Source: Candidatus Cryptobacteroides gallistercoris
GTDB taxonomy: Bacteria > Bacteroidota > Bacteroidia > Bacteroidales > UBA932
DNA: 49,068 bases
Reading direction: 5' to 3'
NCBI GenBank assembly: GCA_017694835.1
Contig: JADIMJ010000123.1
Location: 1 to 49,068, forward strand
Positions 43,113 to 49,068 of the stretch are shown piece by piece. The notes below the pieces were generated by a model, which saw only the letters and a list, made by a program, of their open reading frames with translations, ran no database searches and was not told the DNA's origin. Made by a program: the position numbers and the translations under genes. The stretch's first letter is position 1. Every line of letters begins with the position of its first letter.

Positions 43113-44920
43113 TGCAGTTCCTTTAGTATGTCAATGAGTCTGCTGTTGTCCTTTTTGTCCCTTACGGCAATCCTGACATAGTTCCTGCCGCCGAATCCTT
43201 TCTTGCGGCTGCAGTCCTTTATCAGGATATTGTATTTTTCAAGCAGTTCCGCCGTCAGACCTGAGGCTGTGAACGGATGTAGCACCTCGCACAGGAAATA
43301 ATTTGCCCGGGAAGGGATTATGCGGAGAAATCTGATGCCGTTCAGTTCCGACAGGAATCTTTCCCGTTCCCTGATGAATCTGGCGCAGGCTTTCCTGTAG
43401 TCATTCAAGTATTTCTCAAAGATCTGCATGTAAAATTCGGCGAATGAATTTATGTTCCAGATGGCGAGGTCGCTGTTGACGGCCGACATCAGTTCCCGGT
43501 CGGATGACGCGAGTACCCCGAGCCTCAGCCCGGCCACCCCGTATGACTTTGATATTGACCTGACTACGGCAAGATGCGGGTACTTTTTAAGTATATTGTT
43601 GTCAATCAGAGAATTGTTCTGAATGTTCGAACTGAAGTCTACAAATGACTCGTCTATGACCAGCCTGATTCCCTTTTCTCCGGCCCAGCCGCACAGACTG
43701 AGCACTTCATCCCTGGACATGAAATTGCCGGACGGATTGTCCGGATTGACAATCACAAGTGCGGATATGTCTTTGTCCGAGAAGTAGTCTGTCAGGTCTT
43801 CTGCCGTATATGAGAAGTCCGGGTTGTCCGGGACGAAAACGACCCTGTCTTCAGTCCGGAGCCGGTTGGGGTATTCCTCGAATGTGGGGAACACGAAGCC
43901 TGTTTTCCCGGTGATGACATTTTCCGTCAGGCTTTTTATCAGTTCTGCGGCACCGTTCCCGACAGTGATGAATGACGGGCGGACCATGAAATTCCGGGCG
44001 GCTATGAGGTTGTTGACTCTTCTTCCGGACGGGTAGTGTGAAATCAGTGTCCGGAAATTGCTCTTGATTTCGCAGGTCATGCGCTTGTTCGGGAAATACG
44101 GGTTGACAAGATAGCAGAAGTCCAGCATCCCGGGATATCTCCAGTAGCCGCCGTATCTGGATGAGATTGCTTCTGTCTTTCTGTCCGAAAAAATAGTCTC
44201 CGCTATGTCGAGGTCCTGGATGTCGTCTATTTCGTACCAGGCTTCCCCGCATTCCAGCGGAAGCGCCTTCAGTGATGACCTGTCTATGCGCGAGATGACG
44301 CTGAGCACCTGTTCGTAATACTCGTTGTTGCCCAGTGCCGTGCAGTAGGCCTCAAGGAACGGGACATAGTGGGAGACGGAAAATTCTCTGCTGAATTTGT
44401 AAATGTTGACGGTCTTGTAATACGAGTCGGTTTTCTTGAATGAAAAATGTTCTGCGTCAACGAATCTCGTGATGTTTCCGCTTTCGTCTATCGTGACGAC
44501 CGTGCCGGACATCCAGTTCTCGAATCTGGCGACAAGGGCTATGTTCGGGCGCTCGTCGCGGATTATTCTGTCAATGACCCTGTCCTCGAAGATGAGGTCT
44601 GATTCCAGCAGCAGAGTGTCGTCTTCAAGCATGCGTTCTCTGGCAAGAAACAGGGAGTATATGTTGTTGGTCCTGTCAAAGATGTCATTTGTCACATAGT
44701 CTACGGGAGTCCGTATGTCCAATGTCGATATGAAGTCCCTGAGCACCTGGCCCTTGTAGCCGATGACTATGGTTATGCGGCTCAGCCCCAGCATGTCGAG
44801 CTGCCCGAGCATCCTTTCAATCAGAGTCTTTCCGTTGACTCTTATCATGCATTTGGTATTGTTGCCGGTAAGCTCTCCGAGCCGCTTGCCCATGCCGGCC
44901 GCCAAGATTATCGCCTGCAT
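43100..44920 (-). CDS. Fused LicC-like nucleotidyltransferase and HisC/CobD-like PLP enzyme
   Basis: One 606-residue protein carries two complete domains. Residues 1-245 form a sugar-phosphate/choline-phosphate cytidylyltransferase fold, with LAAGMGKRLG at 6-15, Lys23, and the metal site ESD at 106-108. Residues 270-606 form a fold-type-I PLP enzyme with 'VNPDNPSGNF' (391-400), Asp423 and the PLP lysine Lys458 in 'SISKSYGVAGLRLG'. This PLP type includes histidinol-phosphate aminotransferase, threonine-phosphate decarboxylase CobD, and the Campylobacter capsule enzymes that make ethanolamine phosphate or serinol phosphate. The fusion suggests the PLP domain makes a phospho-amino-alcohol that the first domain activates with CTP. 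The chemistry is inferred. The gene overlaps licD upstream by 13 bp. Confidence 0.85.
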   Translation of the reverse strand: MQAIILAAGMGKRLGELTGNNTKCMIRVNGKTLIERMLGQLDMLGLSRITIVIGYKGQVLRDFISTLDIRTPVDYVTNDIFDRTNNIYSLFLARERMLEDDTLLLESDLIFEDRVIDRIIRDERPNIALVARFENWMSGTVVTIDESGNITRFVDAEHFSFKKTDSYYKTVNIYKFSREFSVSHYVPFLEAYCTALGNNEYYEQVLSVISRIDRSSLKALPLECGEAWYEIDDIQDLDIAETIFSDRKTEAISSRYGGYWRYPGMLDFCYLVNPYFPNKRMTCEIKSNFRTLISHYPSGRRVNNLIAARNFMVRPSFITVGNGAAELIKSLTENVITGKTGFVFPTFEEYPNRLRTEDRVVFVPDNPDFSYTAEDLTDYFSDKDISALVIVNPDNPSGNFMSRDEVLSLCGWAGEKGIRLVIDESFVDFSSNIQNNSLIDNNILKKYPHLAVVRSISKSYGVAGLRLGVLASSDRELMSAVNSDLAIWNINSFAEFYMQIFEKYLNDYRKACARFIRERERFLSELNGIRFLRIIPSRANYFLCEVLHPFTASGLTAELLEKYNILIKDCSRKKGFGGRNYVRIAVRDKKDNSRLIDILKELQCSL

Positions 44921-45831
44921 TTTTCTCTCTTCCTCAATTCTTTGATTTTCAAATCCGCCGGGGTCTCCGTGTCGACGATGAGCCCCCCATGCATCGACGG
45001 TGCAATTACAGGTTTCATATAATCGCCGTACAGGAGCGTGAGCAGTTCGTCATAGCCTCCCGGTACCGGAAATTTCATGAATTCAAAGTCCATGAGTTCC
45101 GTCCTGTCGTATATGTGCCTGTCCCGCTTCTTTGAATCGGCCCTGAAAGTCAGTGTCGCAACATAATCGCACTCGTCCGCCTTGTTGTTCCTGAATATGT
45201 CTTCGTATTCCTTGAACAGCCGGGCTTTCCCCTTTATGCCGGGATACATCAGCCTGTATTTGGCTGCCCTGGCCAGATCCTTGAAGCGCAGCATCCGTAT
45301 GGGGCGGGCAAGCATTTCGAGTTTGCCCTTCAGGTATTTTGCCCTGGCATTCTGCCGCTTTTCCTCGGCTGGGTCTCCGTTCACTCCGTCAAGGACGAAA
45401 ATGTCAATGAAGATTCCCTGGTTGAAGTCCTTGTATATTTCCTCCGGTATTATGGCGGATGTCCTGGCGTCCCTCAGCTGCGCATGCCCCCTCGCATAAT
45501 TCTTTTCAGTATATGCAGTCTGGAAAATGAACGGCGGCCTGAATTCCTGCTCCGCGATGTCCGTGAGCCTGTCATAGTCGTCCCTGAACATGACCACGTC
45601 GATGTCATCGTCCCATGGGATATATCCCTTGTGCCTGACGGCCCCGAGCAGGGAACCTGAATCCAGCCACCACCGGAGCCCGTTTTTTTCGCAGACTCTC
45701 CGGAATTCGGCAAGGAGGTTGATTTCGCAGGCCCACAGCCGTTTCATTTCAGTGCTTATCTTGTGGCCGGACCTGATTTCCGGCTTGAAAAAATTTTCCG
45801 GTGCACAGGATGCAATATCCGTTGTCTTCAT
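44908..45831 (-). CDS. LicD-family phosphotransferase
   Basis: This 307-residue protein has the LicD signature 'LDSGSLLGAVRHKGYIPWDDDIDV' (read in parts, residues 56-79), with the acidic metal site Asp74-Asp76 and Asp78. LicD enzymes transfer phosphocholine or a similar phospho-group from a CDP-activated donor to a glycan. It is the first gene of the cassette, 36 bases after a candidate -7 element, and overlaps the cytidylyltransferase/PLP gene by 13 bp. The donor is likely whatever that fusion protein makes. It has no signal peptide and is probably cytosolic, acting at the membrane. Confidence 0.9.
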   Translation of the reverse strand: MKTTDIASCAPENFFKPEIRSGHKISTEMKRLWACEINLLAEFRRVCEKNGLRWWLDSGSLLGAVRHKGYIPWDDDIDVVMFRDDYDRLTDIAEQEFRPPFIFQTAYTEKNYARGHAQLRDARTSAIIPEEIYKDFNQGIFIDIFVLDGVNGDPAEEKRQNARAKYLKGKLEMLARPIRMLRFKDLARAAKYRLMYPGIKGKARLFKEYEDIFRNNKADECDYVATLTFRADSKKRDRHIYDRTELMDFEFMKFPVPGGYDELLTLLYGDYMKPVIAPSMHGGLIVDTETPADLKIKELRKREKCRR

Positions 45832-45866
45832 TGGTTTTCTTAGTTCCGTGGGAATTTTTCACCCGA

Positions 45867-45874
45867 CAAAGGTA
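45867..45874 (-). promoter_or_regulatory. Candidate -7 element for the licD cassette
   Basis: Minus-strand TACCTTTG matches TAnnTTTG, 35 bases before the licD ATG. A TTG lies 12 bases upstream; no TTTG is at the canonical 19. The surrounding DNA is AT-rich. Confidence 0.5.
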
Positions 45875-45970
45875 ACGTTTTTTTAACAATTTCTCCGGAG
45901 AAAAGACCGGGGGAATGACAATTATGAGTAATTTTGAATGATAAATAATGATTGGATTTGTCCGCCGGAT

Positions 45971-46005
45971 AATCACTCTATTATAAGATGATTACTCTAT
46001 TGTAA
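45971..46005. promoter_or_regulatory. Direct repeat upstream of nitroreductase, possible operator
   Basis: Two 16-bp near-copies, AATCACTCTATTATAA (45971-45986) and GATTACTCTATTGTAA (45990-46005), share ACTCTATT with a 19-bp period. They lie 36-70 bases upstream of the nitroreductase start, in the divergent gap with licD. This is a typical place for a regulator site; no regulator gene is adjacent. Confidence 0.45.
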
Positions 46006-46040
46006 CCGGACAGTCATTCTGCATTATAAAATATACGGCC

Positions 46041-46577
46041 ATGGGTTTGGATGAAATTATGGAAAGGAGGGCAAGTGTCAGAAGATTTGATGCTTCCCGT
46101 AAAATCCCGCACGGGACACTGATGGAAATTCTTGGGGCGGCATCTCTTGCCCCGTCGTGGAAGAACAGCCAGACGGCAAGATACTATGCGGCGGAGTCTG
46201 CTGAAGCCTTTGAAAGGGTACGGCAGTGCCTCGGCCCGAGGAATGCGCAGAATGTGGAAGGCGCATCCGTCCTTATTGTCACCGCATTTGAAAAGAATGT
46301 GGCCGGCTTTGACAAAGAAGGCCGTCCGGACAACGAACTCGGCAACGGCTGGGGCATATATGATTCAGGCATCGGCAATTCATTCGTGCTTCTCAAGGCG
46401 GCTGAACTCGGGGCAGATTCCCTCGTCATGGGAATAAGGGATGCCGAAGCTCTCAGGGCCGCTGCCGGCATCCCTGAAAGTCAGGAAGTACTTGCCGTGA
46501 TAGCCCTCGGATACCGGATTACCGATCCTTCCAGGCCTCCGCGGAAACCCCTTGAAGAAATCATCAGGATATTCTGA
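46041..46577 (+). CDS. Nitroreductase family FMN protein
   Basis: The 178-residue protein has the N-terminal FMN motif 'MERRASVRRFD', 'LAPSWKNSQTARYYA' and the C-terminal 'GYRITDPSRPPRKPLEEI'. This is a minimal nitroreductase fold that acts as a dimer with FMN. Substrates in vivo are unknown. It is divergent from the licD cassette, has a direct repeat in its leader, and is followed 15 bp later by the mechanosensitive channel gene. Confidence 0.88.
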   Translation: MGLDEIMERRASVRRFDASRKIPHGTLMEILGAASLAPSWKNSQTARYYAAESAEAFERVRQCLGPRNAQNVEGASVLIVTAFEKNVAGFDKEGRPDNELGNGWGIYDSGIGNSFVLLKAAELGADSLVMGIRDAEALRAAAGIPESQEVLAVIALGYRITDPSRPPRKPLEEIIRIF

Positions 46578-46592
46578 TGCCGGCATCCTTCA

Positions 46593-47804
46593 ATGTTTTT
46601 GACAATGATAGAGACCTATACAACCGATTTGACAGGAATGTCATCCCAGCTGAGGATTATCCTGTGCTGTGCAGTTGTTGTGCTTGCATATCTCGTGGAT
46701 TTCCTCTGCTGCCGCCTGCTCGTCCCCCTGATACGGAAAGTCGCGGTCAGGACTTCATTCAAATGGGACAACTACATTACCAACGGGAAAGTCCTGCACA
46801 ATGCATTCCACCTGATTCCTCCTGTGGCTTTCCTTTTCGCCCTCCCCCTGCTTTTCCCCGAGTCTGTCCGCTGGACGGCAGTGCTGACCAAGGCCCTTTA
46901 CATTTATATCATCGTTGTTACATGCCGTCTGGTATGCGAGTTCATATCATCGCTCTATGCCATTTCCAGCGAGTCGGAGATTCTGAAGGACAAGCCGATG
47001 AAGGGCGTGTACCAGATGGTCAAGGTCATTGTGGTATGCGTGTCCGTGATTCTCATTGTCGGGGTTCTTCTTGAAAAGGATTTCACCACCCTGCTCGCCG
47101 GCCTCGGCGCATCGGCGGCAGTCCTCATGCTCGTCTTCAAGGACACTATCCTCGGAGTCGTCGCCGGAATCCAGCTTTCTGCCCATGACATGCTCCGCCC
47201 TGGAGACTGGATCGTCATGGACAAATACGGCGTCAACGGCGAAGTGGAGGAGGTTACCCTCAATACCGTGAAGGTCAGGAACTGGGACAATACCATCACC
47301 ACGGTTCCCCCTTATGTCCTGGTGAGCGACTCGTTCAAGAACTGGCGCGGCATGCGTGAGAGCGGCGGCCGCAGAGTGTCAAGGGCCGTCAGGATAGACA
47401 TGAACACGGTGAGGTTCTGTACCTCCGAAGAACTGGAGCGTCTGGGAAAAGAAAAATGGGCGGAAGGCATTGTGAATGCATCCAGGACAACATCCCCGTG
47501 CCCGGGGGACGGCTCCTGCGGCGGGATTGTCAACCTCAAGCTTTTCAGAGCCGCCGCAGAATATTATCTTCAGCATCTGCCGGAAGTCAATGACGGCCTG
47601 AGAATACTTGTCAGGCAGCTTGAGCCCACGCCGGAAGGCCTTCCGGTCCAGTTCTACTTCTTTACCAGAGAGAAGGAGTGGGGACAGCACGAGCATATAG
47701 CCGCCGATGTGATGGAACATGTCCTGGCTCTTCTGCCCGAATTCGGACTCAGGGCTTTCCAGCGGCCTTCAGGAACAGATGTGAGGGACATGAAGCAGTT
47801 CTGA
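46593..47804 (+). CDS. MscS-family mechanosensitive channel, YbdG-like
   Basis: The 403-residue inner-membrane protein has several N-terminal transmembrane helices (about 20-40, 65-85, 95-117, 140-158). The MscS pore and beta domain follow: 'LLAGLGASAAVLMLVFKDTILGVVAG' in parts, 'GDWIVM', 'VEEVTLNTVKVRNWDNT' and 'SDSFKNWRGM'. The length and the 'SGGRR' segment fit the YbdG (miniconductance) branch rather than the 286-residue MscS. It opens under membrane tension in hypo-osmotic shock. It probably shares a transcript with the nitroreductase. A second ATG at 46605 is a possible start. Confidence 0.88.
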   Translation: MFLTMIETYTTDLTGMSSQLRIILCCAVVVLAYLVDFLCCRLLVPLIRKVAVRTSFKWDNYITNGKVLHNAFHLIPPVAFLFALPLLFPESVRWTAVLTKALYIYIIVVTCRLVCEFISSLYAISSESEILKDKPMKGVYQMVKVIVVCVSVILIVGVLLEKDFTTLLAGLGASAAVLMLVFKDTILGVVAGIQLSAHDMLRPGDWIVMDKYGVNGEVEEVTLNTVKVRNWDNTITTVPPYVLVSDSFKNWRGMRESGGRRVSRAVRIDMNTVRFCTSEELERLGKEKWAEGIVNASRTTSPCPGDGSCGGIVNLKLFRAAAEYYLQHLPEVNDGLRILVRQLEPTPEGLPVQFYFFTREKEWGQHEHIAADVMEHVLALLPEFGLRAFQRPSGTDVRDMKQF

Positions 47805-47814
47805 ATAATTTTAT

Positions 47815-47822
47815 TATATTTG
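47815..47822 (+). promoter_or_regulatory. Candidate -7 element for the TerB-like gene
   Basis: TATATTTG matches TAnnTTTG, 10 bases after the channel gene's stop and about 120 bases before the TerB-like start. The -33 box is not evident. Confidence 0.4.
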
Positions 47823-47848
47823 TGAAGTCGCCTTGAGACTTTAAATCT

Positions 47849-47962
47849 ATGTATATGAAAATGTTCCGATATACGGACGGCTCCACATTTTCTTTGTTTC
47901 ATGAACTTCCGCTGCGGAGTCGGGTGGGGCAAACATTGTATTATGACTTTCAGTGGATTTGA
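47849..47962 (+). CDS. Possible 37-residue upstream ORF
   Basis: A 38-codon frame starts at ATG 47849 and ends at TGA 47960-47962, overlapping the start of the TerB-like gene by 20 bases in another frame. The peptide is basic and aromatic, with no recognised family. It could be a translated leader that affects the downstream gene, or chance. There is no strong Shine-Dalgarno. Confidence 0.25.
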   Translation: MYMKMFRYTDGSTFSLFHELPLRSRVGQTLYYDFQWI

Positions 47963-48314
47963 GTTCGCCGCCATCATCAAGATGGCCAAGGCCATGGCTT
48001 TTGCGGACGGAAAGGTGGAAAAACAGGAATTGTCCTCCATCGTAAATGAAATGCAGAGATTCGGCGTCAATCCGGATGATGCTGATTCCTTGCTGGAGGC
48101 ATCGGACAGAATGGAGACATCTGATGCCGTTTCCTTGATTTCCAAAATGGATCTCGAGCGCAAGCAGTATGTAGCCGCTTTCCTCGGCGCAATCATGGCC
48201 GTCGACATGGAAATAACCGATTCGGAAATGGCCATGTGGTCTCTTGTGTCTGAACTGTGCAAATTGCCTACAATGTCAGTGCGTCAGGCACTTGAAATAA
48301 TGACTTCTCTGTAG
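47943..48314 (+). CDS. TerB-like helical protein
   Basis: From ATG 47943 this is a 123-residue all-helical, acidic protein resembling TerB/tellurite-resistance-type domains. It has the 'MAKAMAFADGKVEKQEL' helix and a second 'MAVDMEITDSEM' helix, each with the acidic D-G/D-x-E pattern. The function of isolated TerB domains is unknown; no other ter genes are present. The start may instead be 47901, which would add 14 residues without a family match. Confidence 0.7.
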   Translation: MTFSGFEFAAIIKMAKAMAFADGKVEKQELSSIVNEMQRFGVNPDDADSLLEASDRMETSDAVSLISKMDLERKQYVAAFLGAIMAVDMEITDSEMAMWSLVSELCKLPTMSVRQALEIMTSL

Positions 48315-48340
48315 CGTCTTGCAGGCTTCCATGCAGTGTC

Positions 48341-48418
48341 TTGCCCTGTCTTGCCCTGTCGGCATGCCTGTATCGCGGATCCGTCGCTGAACGGGGGCTG
48401 AACGGAGGGCTGACGGGG
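48341..48418. repeat. Short tandem repeats after the TerB-like gene
   Basis: TTGCCCTGTC occurs twice in tandem at 48341-48360. An 11-bp unit occurs three times at 48386-48418 (GCTGAACGGGG, GCTGAACGGAG, GGCTGACGGGG). They lie in the 628-bp gap between the TerB-like gene and the integrase start, where I find no convincing gene. Confidence 0.55.
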
Positions 48419-48465
48419 GAGAACAAGGCACTGACAAATGATGTTGATGTGATTCAATGGTCCGG

Positions 48466-48614
48466 CGCGCCCGTTGGACGGCATTTTGAGTGTCCAACGG
48501 GCGCGGTTTTGCAGGATTTTCGCGCCCGATGGTATTTTGAAAATACCATCGGCCATACTTTTGCGGGAAAATCGCGCCTGTCGGACACCATTTCACATAT
48601 CCACCGGCCGCGCC
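48466..48614 (+). repeat. REP-like palindromic repeat, locus 2 (three units)
   Basis: Three units begin at 48466, 48521 and 48573. Unit C pairs CGCGCCCGTTGGAC (48466-48479) perfectly with GTCCAACGGGCGCG (48492-48505). Unit D pairs CCGATGGTATTTT (48526-48538) with AAAATACCATCGG (48540-48552). Unit E is imperfect: CGCGCCTGTCGGA near 48573 faces TCCACCGGCCGCGC at 48600-48613. Spacers between units end in TTTTGCAGGATTTT or TTTTGCGGGAAAAT. The family matches locus 1 in inverted orientation, including the 17-mer ATTTTCGCGCCCGATGG. Confidence 0.88.
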
Positions 48615-48733
48615 ACCTGAAATCAACATGGATTTTCCGTTGATGCTAGATACATTCTGCGCATATTCATTACCCGAAACTGAAGATGTCCGGTTGGGAG
48701 TCCAAAATAACGCAAAACGCGGTACGCAGTAGC

Positions 48734-48868
48734 ACACCAAGTATCAAGAATATGAATTACATATAATTGTAAATCAGATAAATGTAAATAAATCGCCCCG
48801 GTACACCAAGTAGCACCAAAAACCACTACTTCCCAAATATGTAGCCAAGAATACAACTTTTTGGCTAC
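48734..48868. repeat. Direct and inverted repeats upstream of the integrase
   Basis: ACACCAAGTA occurs at 48734-48743 and 48803-48812. A perfect 8-bp inverted repeat, GTAGCCAA (48841-48848) and TTGGCTAC (48861-48868), lies 19 bases before the integrase -7 box. Integrases often bind such arm sites or are controlled at such operators. They could be part of an attachment site; the other element end is outside the window. Confidence 0.45.
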
Positions 48869-48886
48869 ACTTAAAGTGTTATTTTG

Positions 48887-48894
48887 TATCTTTG
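48887..48894 (+). promoter_or_regulatory. Candidate -7 element for the integrase
   Basis: TATCTTTG matches TAnnTTTG, 48 bases before the integrase ATG. TTTG occurs at 48860-48863, 23 bases upstream, a little far, and inside the right arm of the inverted repeat. Confidence 0.45.
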
Positions 48895-48942
48895 TAAAGC
48901 AGGTTGGAAGGTCGCAAATAATACCAACTGCACACATAGATT

Positions 48943-49068
48943 ATGGCAAAAATAACTTGTACACTATCGGCCAAGGTCGATAAACAGACAGGAAAGTCTG
49001 AGATTCTGCTGAGAATGCAGAACAGGAAGATGGGCAACCGCCGCGCCCACTCGCGGATATGGATTCTG
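48943..49068 (+). CDS. Tyrosine recombinase (integrase), 3' part missing
   Basis: The first 42 codons are present and the frame runs off the right edge. They read as the N-terminal arm-type DNA-binding strand pattern of Bacteroidetes site-specific integrases, with 'KQTGKSEILLRMQNRK' and the ending 'AHSRIWIL', like the family's 'R..SGIWI' motif. The catalytic domain is outside the window, so the call rests on this short motif. The gene would belong to a genomic island or conjugative element extending to the right. Confidence 0.65.
   Translation, partial: MAKITCTLSAKVDKQTGKSEILLRMQNRKMGNRRAHSRIWIL

Noticed and set aside
43100..44920. Phosphonate (aminoethylphosphonate) pathway, since a nucleotidyltransferase-transaminase fusion (PntC) is known there
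   Set aside because: No phosphoenolpyruvate mutase or phosphonopyruvate decarboxylase is present, and the PLP domain looks HisC/CobD-like rather than the class V type. It stays possible only if those genes are elsewhere.
47943..48314. Tellurite resistance operon
   Set aside because: Only one TerB-like domain is present, without terA, terC, terD or terZ; isolated TerB domains occur widely.
48466..48614. CRISPR-like array, because of regular 52-55-bp spacing
   Set aside because: Only three units, each a hairpin with related stems and no unrelated spacers; no cas genes nearby; a second copy elsewhere is inverted. A REP-like repeat fits better.

Overview
The window is chromosomal DNA of a Bacteroidota member, most likely order Bacteroidales. 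Evidence includes a complete Bat (aerotolerance) operon, a DUF4837 lipoprotein, a TPR-type lipoprotein histidine kinase, a 907-residue topoisomerase IV A subunit, a Bacteroidetes-style integrase start, and several promoters of the TTTG / TAnnTTTG type. No rRNA is present, so I do not name a genus. Most of the window is ordinary, densely packed core genome. The accessory parts are the surface-glycan region (about 37.9-45.8 kb) and the last 0.7 kb.

Layout. 1-2.4 kb (+): the 3' part of bamA and an OmpH/Skp chaperone. 2.5-10.95 kb (-): truA, exbB, exbD, a TonB-like protein, rluB with a long Arg/Gly/Ser-rich tail, era, parC and aroK. 11.0-19.4 kb (+): moxR, a DUF58 protein, a membrane protein, batA, batB, batC and a fused batD-batE. 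19.5-24.6 kb (-): an M23 peptidase, dxr, rseP, a DUF4837 lipoprotein, tRNA-Glu, rpsT and tRNA-Pro, with a bidirectional terminator facing the bat operon. 24.6-33.9 kb (+): ruvX, def, a phosphohexomutase, a LysM-M23 peptidase, a TPR histidine kinase with its LuxR-type regulator, then trkA and trkH for potassium uptake. 34.0-37.7 kb (-): etfB, etfA and an acyl-CoA dehydrogenase.

37.9-45.8 kb is a surface polysaccharide region. Two GT2 glycosyltransferases (+) face a GT2 plus UDP-galactopyranose mutase (glf) unit (-). Upstream of these on the minus strand lies a three-gene overlapping cassette: LicD-type phosphotransferase, a single 606-residue protein joining a LicC-like nucleotidyltransferase to a HisC/CobD-like PLP enzyme, and an ornithine cyclodeaminase/mu-crystallin family protein. 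Together these look like a route that makes a phosphorylated amino-alcohol, activates it with CTP and transfers it to a glycan. This is my best candidate for an under-described system. The window then holds a nitroreductase, a YbdG-like mechanosensitive channel, a TerB-like protein and the first 42 codons of a tyrosine recombinase that runs off the right edge, so a mobile element may begin there.

The main non-coding finding is a dispersed, REP-like palindromic repeat. Two tandem units lie at 33945-34038 and three at 48466-48614, in opposite orientation. Their period is about 52-55 bp. The spacers are conserved (35 of 40 bases by eye across the best block), while the stems differ in sequence but stay mostly self-complementary. 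All alignments and counts were made by eye from the sequence; family assignments rest on remembered motifs, not searches.
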